Positions 12,101 to 23,500 of a stretch of DNA of 64,000 nucleotides are shown here, piece by piece. Origin of the DNA: Sorex araneus. Taxonomy: Eukaryota; Chordata; Mammalia; Eulipotyphla; Soricidae. The DNA lies in the NCBI RefSeq assembly GCF_027595985.1, contig NC_073307.1:121933678-121997677 (forward strand), in the 5' to 3' direction. A program made the translations under genes and the position numbers. How positions within the stretch are numbered: position 1 is the first letter of the stretch; each line of letters begins with the position of its first letter. The notes beneath the pieces are model-generated. The model was not told where the DNA came from, ran no database searches, and saw nothing but the letters and a program-made list of their open reading frames with translations.

Positions 12101-15100
12101 AGCCGGCCCAGATTTGATACCCAGGACCATGCACCATCTCCCAATCCTGGCCAGGAGAGATTCCTGAGCCCGAGAAGGGCAGGTTAGACCATACCCAAGC
12201 ACAAATGGGTGTGGTCTAACCTGCCCCCACCTCCCCAATATTATATTCCAAATAGAACAAGCCAGAGGTTGGTTGTATATGTTGCCGCCGTGCCTGCTAG
12301 ATTCTTACACATGGTGGACATCCTGCAGGAGGGTGAAAGGGTAGCTAAGCTGCCGGCAAAGCCAGCTTCAGCCTTATCATGAGCGGGACTGGCAAAAGGT
12401 CAAAGCAACTCTTGTAAACCAGGCTCCTGCCCATTATCTTCCCTCCAGATCTGTCTTCTCTCCTTAGTCAAAACATCAGCCTTCACTTTGATCTAGAGGT
12501 TACTGGTTTCTGTCTTCTTCCTTGGGAACCAGTGGATTCAACCCACAATGTTGAAAGTACAAAGGGAGCATTAGATTGTGCTTCTTAGATGCTTGGTACT
12601 GTCTAGTACCTTTTAGTAAAGTTTCCTTTAAAGCTTTAGTAATGGAGAATCTTTTGGGGGAATGGGGGTGGGGGAAGATCTCCAAGGGTGTTCAGAAGCC
12701 CAGGGGTCCCACCAGAAATTCTTGGCCAATTGGGTGGGAGGTTCCATATCATGCCCTGCAGTGCTGGGGGTTACCTAGGAAATCCTGACTGTGCCAGGAC
12801 TTCTAGTGCCATCCTGACTATGCTCAGAGTACCAGGTGGTACTAGGATGGAACTCAGGTTAGGTACACACAGGCATGACCCTAACTGCTCTACTAGCTCC
12901 AGCCCCTGGAGAATATTTAAAGGGTGGATTAAGACACCATATAAATAGCTGTACTTTAACATCTTTAATCACACTCTTCCATAGTATATGGAATATGCTA
13001 TTTATCTTTAATAGTTTTAACTATTACTCATCTTCAGCAAAACATACACTCCCATAAAAATTATTTTTCAACTTGATACAATTTGATGCAAACTATATTC
13101 ATCACAAATCTTATAACCTATGATGCCAACTCCTCATAGGAGCTTTAAGATAATGGCATGGATGGATTTTGACCTATTTAACACATCATCTCATCCGGCT
13201 TTTGAGTTCTGTTACTCCTTCCTCTTCCTATTAGCCCTTGTGTTGATCCTCATTAACTTTCACGACAGTCCCTATCATGTACCGCCGGATGTGTGTATAT
13301 TTATCCATATACTATCTTCTCTGCAACCATAGGAGTACATATTTTCTCAGTAAACATTTGCTGAATAAATCTCACTGTCAATGTCAGCCCATGTTAAAAA
13401 GAAATGGTAATAATGAAATCACAGAGATGAACAAAGAAGTTTAGGACATTGAAAAGTCTGTCCACTGAAAACCCTAATCCCAAATAACTAAGTGAGCAAC
13501 AGGAGACCATTATAAAATTATACCCACTGGCCTAGAGAGATTAGGGAGTTCCCAGAAAATTGAATCATGCTAAAGCCTAGTAATTTTCCCCCTAGCCAGT
13601 ATATTCAATGCAAAAAATGATAAGAGGCTAAGATAATAGGTATTTTGGATGGTTTCAGTGAAGCCATCCTTAGGGATAATTTGAAAACCTCTAAAGCCTC
13701 CTGAGTAACAACATTTACAGATAATAACCCCCATATTTCTCCAGTCCCTTAAAAGGATCACAAACATCTTTATGAAAGTTATTCTGTAAAAAAAATTACT
13801 TAACCTCACAAAAACCATAATCCAATCCTGGGGCAACTGTTCAAAAGCAACTGTCACCAAGGACAAGTGGTGGGTTTGATTTGATTCAGAGCTCAGAGCT
13901 CGAGATGGTCAGGGAAAACTGGTGGAACAAATTCTTTATAGATGTGGAATCACATGATGTGGAGAAATAAAGTAACTTGAGTTAATAGCAGCAACAAAGA
14001 AAAAAGAGGTTAACTTCTGCTTCCACGTTTAATAGCGTTTGTTTTGTAATAATGTCTTTCATTATAATTGTCCCAAGGGATGAAAAGGAACATAAATGTA
14101 ATGAGAAGTGTCCCATGCTCCTGATATCTGGTATGCTGGTAGGCAGCCTATAAGTGCCTAATTAAACAGTTAAGCGGAAAAAAATGCCCAGAATACTCAA
14201 ATCTCTATAATCAATGATCAAGTATACCTACAATTTGTCTAGATAGGTGTGACTTTTCTACTTACAGGAAATGGGAATTCTGGCTAACATTTTAGGTTAA
14301 AATAATATAACAACTGGGGGTGGGAAAGTGATCTTTCTATGCTACATATGCCAGTTACATGGCAACAAACACACACTAGCTAGTGACTCAGAAAGTGGGA
14401 GCTGTAAGAACCCTCTGCATGCAGCCATTCATTTGGGGCTATGCCTGCTTATAATTTACTTAAGACTTTCAACGACAGGTGTTTGCAAGTGTGTGATGAA
14501 GAAATGGATTGCAGGACAACCACTCATGGTGCTTAAAAAGGGAGCAAATAATCCCTTCCTCCAAAGGTTAAAAATGTCTCTGCCGTCATTCCAGCCAGGG
14601 GATTAGCTGTCTGGGGTCTTGTTTGGATTATGGGATGCTAAGGAACAGTCTGGTGTCTCCTGAGAGACTGCCTTTTGCACGGACAAATTTCACAAGCCAC
14701 CAAATGGGCAGGAGTCCCAGAGTTCAAGACTGTACTCACCGCGGAGACATTTTCAAGTCCCTTCAGGTCTTCTCGAAATTTCTTTTTGGACCCAGCATCC
14801 TCCTGCAGGCTTGCCCTCTTTGAGCCCCTTTCACCAGCCGGCTCCCTGTCTCGGTGCTTTGCACCCTGTCTTTCTGGTCCTGGCAGCAAGCTTCCGGGCC
14901 TGGCGGAGGTACAGGACTTAGAGGAATCACTGGTTACCTTCTCAGTGGTGGCATCTGCAGAGTCTTTTGATCTCAGAGTTTTAGCAGAGGGGGTTTGGCA
15001 GACTGTTGGACTCAGGCCTTGTTGCGGGGTCAAAGTTTGGGCTTGGGCAGGTTGCAAGTAGATGGCATAGGATGGGCCCGAAGGGGCCTGAGGTAGGATC

Positions 15101-18100
15101 ACAGGCACAGCGGAAGACAGTGGGCTGGGGATCAGGGGGACCACCCCCAGGGGCTGGATGAGGGAGGGTGCCGTCAGCTCCAGCTCTGCACTCGCTGATG
15201 TGTCCAGAGGGGCCACTGGTTTGTATTGCCCAGCTCTTGTCAGCTGCACTTTCACTTTCTTTCTGGGTTCACTACAAGACAAAAAATTTCAAATCATGAC
15301 ACCACGGAAACTCATTTTCTCTGCAGGTTCCACTACGCAAAGCTTCAGATTAAAGCCAAGTTTCTAGGAAACGAGCAGAGAGTTTCAGTAATTACTGTTA
15401 GGCCTTACAGAAAAGACACCCTAGCCAGATTCTGGGAAGGGTGTCTATCCTTCGTAAGCTAAGTTACGTGAATGTTGCCAGGGAAAAGGAATTCAAAAAG
15501 TCACCAAAGAGCACTGCCAACTGACCTTGACTGCTCTTCTAACTGCATTTTACAAATAGCCGCAAGCTGAGCCATTTTACTTGGGAACGGTGCAGAATTC
15601 TGGGAATTTTCAGCTGGAAAAATGAAAAGAGAGGAAAAGGTGGTCAAAGTCAACAACTAAATGGAGAGGAAGCTTCCTAGAGTCAAAGGACCGATTAAAA
15701 AGCATGCACTCCCAATCCTGCAAACACACACAATAAGTGAGAAGCCTCATCAGTGATTATCCTTTAATTCGCTTACATTAGGCTTCAAGATGGCTTAGGT
15801 AAATGGTTGAAACAATTCTCTAAGAAGTCCCAAGTAAGCTAAATGATCAGAGAAACAAAGAAATTCTGCCAAGCAGAGACCTGACATTCATGAAAATGTA
15901 CCTTTATTGGCCTTGATAGGGCTGCTGGGAGCAGAATTTATCTTTCTCCGATCACTTTCTATGCTCTTTACTAGTTTGATAAGAGATGGGTGTCTGGTAA
16001 AATTTGGCTTCCCACGGGTAGAAAAGAGGTTCTTGGCACAGTTCTCTTTCGAAGACTGCTTCACTTCCAAATCCGAGGGGGCGAAAGGGGTGACTGGGCT
16101 GAGACCTGAACAGAAAAGGATAGAACATTAGAACACTGGTGGATCCGCTTCCTCTGCGGCTATGACGTCCAAGTGTCATTCTAAGATGCTCCTCTTAAGG
16201 GACCCAGAAGCTGCAAGGTGCCAACTATGTGCCAGGCATGCCTTTAAAATTATTACCTAAAACAATTGCGCTTGTCTTGCTAAAGGAATCTGGAGATAGT
16301 ATTTCTTTCTTTGACATCTCTGCAGCCGACTCTGTCTTATAACTAGTGGTGTTTTCTGCTGTAGTTGTCAGCAATGTTTCTTTCTTATTGGTGTAGCATA
16401 TATTCTATTCTATAATCTGTGGAGTCTGGAGTCGTCAGGCAGTGGTGACCTGAACCACTATGGTCTGAATGTTATGTCCCCTCCCCAAATTCCAATGTGA
16501 ACACTGATGCCTTCTGTGAGGACATAAGGTAAGTGGTAGTATAGTGGTAGGATGCTTGCCTTGTATGAGGCCAACCTGGGTTCAATTCCCGACATCTCAC
16601 CTGGTGCTCTGAGCCCCTCCAGGAGTGGCCCTTGAACACAGAGCTAGGAGTAAACCCTGTGCACTGCCAGTTGTGAACCCTTCCCCTAGAAAAAATCAAC
16701 AACAACAACAAAAGACAATACACAGAGCTTCCTAGTACTTTTCCACCATGTAAAGTTATAACCATCAGGCAGCTGACTTCAAACTGGGATCTCACTGGAC
16801 ACTGAATATGCCAGCACCTTGACCTTAGGCTTCCTAACCTCCAAAACTTCGAGAAATAAATCTTGGCTGCTTATAAGCCGGTCTGTGGAACTGTCTTAGA
16901 GAACTCCAGGTAGCTACTTCTCAGAAAATGCACACTTATTTCAGAGACATTAAGCGCCTAACTCAAAGTCTGTCGGTGTAGTGAGTCCAATTTGAGCCTA
17001 AGATGTGAATCCGGTTAGTGTGTTCCAGCACCTAAGTATATACCCAATGCGGAGCAAAGAATCTCTCTTTAAAGGTTCTATCCAAAAGCACAGTAACTTT
17101 GCAAAGGCACCTTTTTTTCCTTTCCTTCCCATTTTGCAGGTGACAAAACTGAGCATTCAAAAGTAACTTGCCCAAAGCCACACAGCTGGTGAGTGGCTGA
17201 GCTGGGACTGTAACCTGTGTCTCTGCCTCTATGTTGGAACACTTTTATGCGAGCACCTCTGGTCCCAGATGACATAGAGACAGAGGCGTCCCACATTCTA
17301 CAGTGCACAGGCTCTATTATGATCATCTTATGCCTTAATCATGTACTACTTTTTAAATATTCTTTCACATAAAGCTTTTACCTCCTAGACACAGGATGGG
17401 AAATAGTCATGAACACTGGGTTGCTGGTAGAAGCCAGATTTTCCTTATTGCTCTTCGTTCTTTTCAATCACCTTGATATATTCTTTCTACATCAGAGGGC
17501 GAGTTAGAAGGGGAAAGGAGAACACCTCCAAGTATACATGAAGCCAGAATAATGAAGCAAACACATGAGAGAAAACAAAGACATACCACCAGAATTTGAA
17601 CTGATTTCTGGGCCTGTCCATTTAAAAGCTGGTTTTCGGCCTCTTTCCTCTGTGACGTGAACTTTCTTGATAAGATCCAGACTACTCAGAACATTAGCTA
17701 TATCATACAACCTCCTTATTTTTGCTGGGGGACAAAAAAAGCACATAAAACACTTAATGTAACAATGGAAGGGCAAAGGATTCTGCTTCATAAGAACTTA
17801 TAGTCAGCGTTCTACTAACCCCCATTCACAGACAGGAAAACCTGGCTCTTCTTAGGGTATCTTAGTGATAACCGCTTTAAAATTTAAAAACATAGTTTAG
17901 ATACTAAAAAGTATTTTGTTTCTAAACACAAAATTAAATATTTAAATACTAAAAATTTAAGTTTTTAATATGAAAAACCATTTCTGCTGGTACTGAATTT
18001 TCAAAGGACAAAAGAATAAAGCTCATATGAGCTTACCCTCTAGGGAACTATGTTACAGATTAAAAAAACTAAAATGTTACATTGCTGAGAGTTCTAAAGA

Positions 18101-20548
18101 GGCTTCTGCAACATTGTTCTAAAAGAAACAGAAACAAAATATCACTGATTCCTTTCCTACTGGCCATGGTTTTAACAATTTATGTAATATCATTAGACAC
18201 AAAAAATTCTATTAGATTCTTTCATTACATGGTATGCACAGATTTATTAAATCTAAACATCCTACATATCTTAAGTTTTGTTACAAGTCTGCCTCTCCTT
18301 TCAGCTTGCTAGTACAAAAATTACAGATCAAAGCTCTTTCTTCATAGCCACAGCAGAAGTCTGAATGAAATCCCTAGGGATTTAGCAAATGACCCCTTTT
18401 CAGTTCTTAGAATCCTTTCCAACGCTGTGACTAACTAACCAGTGAAATAGAGAGCTGAAAACTGTCTGGTGACTCAGAACAAAGCAGGGGTGTATGTGTG
18501 TGTGTGGGGGGGGGTGGGGGGGGGTTGAGATGGCATCCATAGTACTGGGACATGTTTTTGGAAATTGCATTTCTTCAAAGCCAAGTGACAGGATTACTTT
18601 CCTTTACTTCATTTTGTCTTCACAGCAACACCGTCAATCTGGACTGTCTAAATATGCTTTTATGGGACTGGAAGAGATTTTCAGGCATGGGAAGGAGCCT
18701 TAAGCATCCCCCACAGCCTCCGTTGTTGCTTGAGGCGGGGGGGGGGGGGTCCCCCTTATCATACAGCTGGGGTCCACATATTTAGTCTAAAGCCCCATAT
18801 TTAGACTGGCCTCCTGCTCTACTTGGAATTCCCTGGAAGCACACACCAGCAGGAAACAGACAGCGACAGCAGGCTCGTCCTGGTGTGCCGAACAATTCTT
18901 CTCCTAGTCTTGCTAGGCTCTGTGCAGGTTGCTGTAAAGTCTGTCACAGAGGTCAGGGCAGAGTCTGCACTAGGAACCAGAGCCTGATCCATGAGTCGTT
19001 CCCAATTTTAAACAGGTGTGCTGGCTTCTCCTTCAAAATGGCAAACTGATGTGCTGCAGAACACATCCGGGGGCATCTGAGAAGAGGTATTCATATCCCC
19101 ACAGAGGAGAGCCAGTACTAAGAGCAGTGAGCTGGGTTCCAGGGCCACTCAGCAACGTATTGCTCAGTTAGGTTACCAGGCTCCTACACATTCTCTGAGT
19201 ATAACTCTGGGGGAACAAGATTCCTGTATCGAATGAGGTAACCTCTAAGGAACTGCTGATTAGCCAAAGAGAAATAGGACAAGTAAGCGCAGTCCTACAC
19301 ATCTCTTTGGATCCTACAAGTTAGCTCACACAGTCAGGTCAGGCTTCCAAGGAAGAGGTGTTGGTACAAAAGCAGAACTGGAGAAGACCTGTATAGACAG
19401 CAAGTATGTCTGGAAGTCAGTTTCCAAGATGCTGTTTACGGACAGGTCCACGAGTCCAGGGCCACTACCACACTTACTTTTAAACTTGCTTCTGTCCAAA
19501 TCTTCCACGTGGTCTTCCCCAATTAAAATCTTTGCGGCGATTTCTAGGCTTACGATTTGAGGCGTCGACACCAAAAAAAGCATCACAAATTTCTGGCTCA
19601 TCACTCTCAGAGACTTGTCTTTGCGGCTGTTTACGGAGGCTTGGAGAAGGATGGGGATTAGAGAATTAAAATTCACGATGGGACAAGTGACTTCTAAAGT
19701 AACAAGACTAAAAATATCCCCAACCCGGTCAGACAGTGACAACTGTGGCATTTAAATGTTCAACGCAGCAGAAATGTTCTCTAAGGAGTCTTTTCTCAAA
19801 TCGAGAAGTGCCGCACCACCTGTGCCTCTCAATACCATCTCTTACCTGCCCGAAATTCCATTCCAGGGAGTTCCACAAAACACATGTCTGGCTGTCCATT
19901 GGGGCCAGTATTTGATTTGATGAGATGATCTTCTATACTGTAACTCTTACTGAAGTCAAACTCTTGTTCGTATTCTTTTTTCTTGATCATCATAATCTGC
20001 TCAGCATACTTGTTCTCCATCCCGACACTTTTCAGCGTCCCAAGGGTTTTGGTGAGATTATGTCTCCCATGCCATGTATACCTGTTTTTGGCCAATCGGC
20101 TCACCATATGTAAACTCTCCAGGACATTGACGATATCATAGATGCGCCGACGCTCAACGTCTACAAAAGAATGAGGCATTGCACATAAGTAGGATCAGAT
20201 TTTGGAGAGTGCACAGCAACGACTCACTTTTGTTGACCTTGGTTCTGGGTGATGAAACTTCCTTTATATCCAACAGAGAGTGTGAAGATGAGGAAGGAGT
20301 GACCTTCTTCTCCCAGGGCACAAATTGTTTAATACAAACAAGAAAGTCCAAGTACAGTGCCTCATGGCTTTGGAATATTTTTACTCTAAACTGGGGAGAT
20401 GGGTATTAGCTATATCTTAATGAGAAAATAAGAGTTTCAGGATGGCTAAAGAGCTCACCCCAAGAAACAAGGCAGTAAGTGGCATAATCAAGTCTTTAAT
20501 AACTCCAAATCCCTTATTTCAAACCTAAAACATACTGCTCTCTAAAAC

Positions 20549-20598
<50 letters not shown>

Positions 20599-23500
20599 GA
20601 GTTGTTATAAGATAGTTCAAAAGGACTAAGATTTCTTACTTTTTCTGGAATTCTCATTAGGCTATTCCTTTTGTCTAAAATCACTCTTGCAAGTGTTCTT
20701 AGAGTTCAGTGCCTCAGTTCTATCAAGTCCTTGCACAGATGCCACCTTCTCTGAGAAGACCACTGAGGTCTTTCATGTTCCTCACTAAATAGCAGGATCC
20801 ACAGAGCAGAGGTGCTGTCCTATTTGTTCACTGATGTCATCCCACACTGTCCAGCACATAGGGAATAAGCCATACTGACCTACTGAGTGAAAATGTAGTT
20901 GGCATCACCTGCAGTTTGGCATCTTCAAACTCAACTAACCACAGTACTGTGAAAATCGATACTATGAAATCAGGCCTATCATGGTGTCTCTCCACTGAAC
21001 ACCTACAGATGTTGCATCTGTTCTCTAAACCATAAGCATAACTGAGGCAGTTCCCAATTTGTATTAAGTATCACAAGTAATCTAGAGATGACTTCAATTC
21101 CATAAGAGGATATATGTGGATTATATGTATAAACTATGCCATTCTATGATATCTGGCATCCCGGAGGGGGGGGGGCAAGAACCAATCCCCCGAAAATACT
21201 GAGGGACAAACATACATCCTACATGTCATATTTAAGTATGTGTGAATAGATATGCAAGAATGGCTTATTCTTGGGCTGGCAAGAGAGTACAGTGAGTAAG
21301 CCTTGCACGTGGCTGACCCATACCCAGGCACTGCATACAGTCACCTGAGAACTTCCAGGACTGACCCCTAACCAGAGCCCAACAAAACCCTGAGCACAGC
21401 TGGGTGCGGCCCCCTAACCCAAAGCCAGAGCTCTCTTGCACCTCCCAAGTGGCTTATTCTTACAATATGAAATAAAGTTGTTATTTAGAAATAGACATTA
21501 AATCAAATCTTTCTTCATGAGGTGATAACTCTATTTGAAAATATCTTGTATATCTCTTCATAGTATGATTTGTGGGATGGGGGTGGGGGGGTGGGAGTGT
21601 TGAACCACACCTGATGGTGCTCAGGGCTTCCTCCTGGCTTTGCACTCAGAGATCACTCCTGTGAGGGCTCAGGGACCACAGGGGTTGATAGAGATAGAAC
21701 CAGGGCTGGCCATTTGCAAGGCAAGTAAGTGCCTTAGCTCCTACGCCCACAGTCTGATATTTTCATGACTCCAAAGGTACCCTGAATTTGCCAGACTTCT
21801 TTGTAGCTATAACCTGATTCAATCCTATGAAGAGTATATGGAGACACAGCACTGCAGTGACTTTTATGTGAGGTGGGGAAGGTGGGTGTTAGGCCATACG
21901 TGGTGGTGCGCATGGGCTATTCCTGGTCAGAAGTGATCCCTCGTGGAGTTCTGTTGGATGCATTACAAGGCAACTGACTTATCCCGTTACTCACTCCAGC
22001 CCTCTCACCATAGTGACTTTTGCCAATCACCCAACACTCTGGAGGGGTGCGCTGATTCTCACAACTAGGCTTGGAAGCTGTGAGCACAACAGCCCCACTG
22101 CCACCACAGAAGCTGATTCCAGCAGAAGCTACCAAGACATCATTCCCCAGTCTGGCTCTTTAAAGAGACAGCAGCAGAGCAGTTCAGAATTGTAGCTGTT
22201 TTCGAAAGAAGTCATAAAAACACTATTGCTTTCCTTAAGGCTACCAGCTTTTGAAACAGAGACAGAAGCAATCTCCACTTTGATGTTTTGCTGCTGTTAC
22301 AAGACTCATTGAAACTGGAAACTACATACCTTTCTTCCAGTTCAGAGGGCTTTAGAGAGTTAAAATATCCTCCTGGCCCTAGTGTTCTTACTCCAAACCC
22401 TTGCTTGGTTAGGCTGGTCTGAAGGAATAAGCCCATGAAGTTTCTTGAATTATTAACCTGGTATTTCAGTGGGTTCTTTGCATACTTACTAAGTTCCTCA
22501 GCTACTTCATCAAGACAGATGTCATTATTCAAAGCAGGGTTAGGATACTTCGGATATCTTGCTAAGAACTTATGACATAATAATCCTAAACTTTTCTCTT
22601 TTCGGCTTGGTTGAGATTTCTCATATTCATCTCCAGATAAGTGTTCCTGCAAAGGAAAAGGTAAATAATATCTTATTCTGGAACAAAGTTTAATGGATTT
22701 ATCAGGGGCATCTAGCTGTCCTTGGTGACTAATCCCTCTTAGATCTACGTGCTGAGCGGCAAAGTCTGAGAAAAAAGATAAAGGTGAGGAACCAGCACAG
22801 ACTGCCTGGCAGATCCAACAGGAAAGCTTACATTGAAAAGATGTTAAATGTTCAAAACTTCCAGTAATGAAATCTTCTTCATGATGTACATGGAGGTGAT
22901 GTATACCGTATTGCTGGCTCTTCTGCTACTGCTATTCCCCATATATACCTGCCCCAAATCCTTGCCACCCTTCCCTACACCACAGACATTCAGTTCTCAG
23001 CAACTTACATGCAAACAATCTTTGGTCTCAGGCAATCCATTACTATTGTCAAACAGCCCCCTTTTCTGATCTCTGTTTCGGATTTCTGGGCTTACGGCAC
23101 TGATGAGCATTTTCAGATTGGCTGTTGGTGTCCAGGGTTCTCCCTGGGCAATTTCCTTGGGCTTGGTGGGTGTTGTCAGAGGGCCAAGGTCAGGTTGAAT
23201 GTCTGCCAACACTATATTTGCTGCAGTGGATTCTTTGAGAGGTGTTTTCATCAGTCCCCTTTTATGAGGCTCAAAAAAGGGATTTTCCTGGTTTTTTTTT
23301 AAAAAAAAGTAGAAAATTAAATCCATTATAAATCAGGATTTCCATATCTTACTGTACAATAGATCATTAAGGGAAAAAATGTTAAATAGGGTTGCAGAAT
23401 TGATTAAATTAGCAACTATCCCAACAATCAAGTGTTGCTCGTTCTTATTAATGGCTAAAGCTACCATTTTCAATTTTGCAATAAAATATGAATATCTTCA

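Larger units (their letters stand above)
10140..14739 (-). other. E2F8 intron 9-10 (longest intron in the 3' half)
   Basis: About 4.6 kb between coding exons 9 and 10. It holds six SINE copies between 10330 and 12904, and about 1.8 kb of AT-rich sequence without recognisable elements from 12905 to 14739. Confidence 0.85.

Noticed and set aside
14675-15061. 128-codon plus-strand frame over 14675-15061
   Set aside because: Antisense shadow of the large E2F8 exon at 14740-15271.
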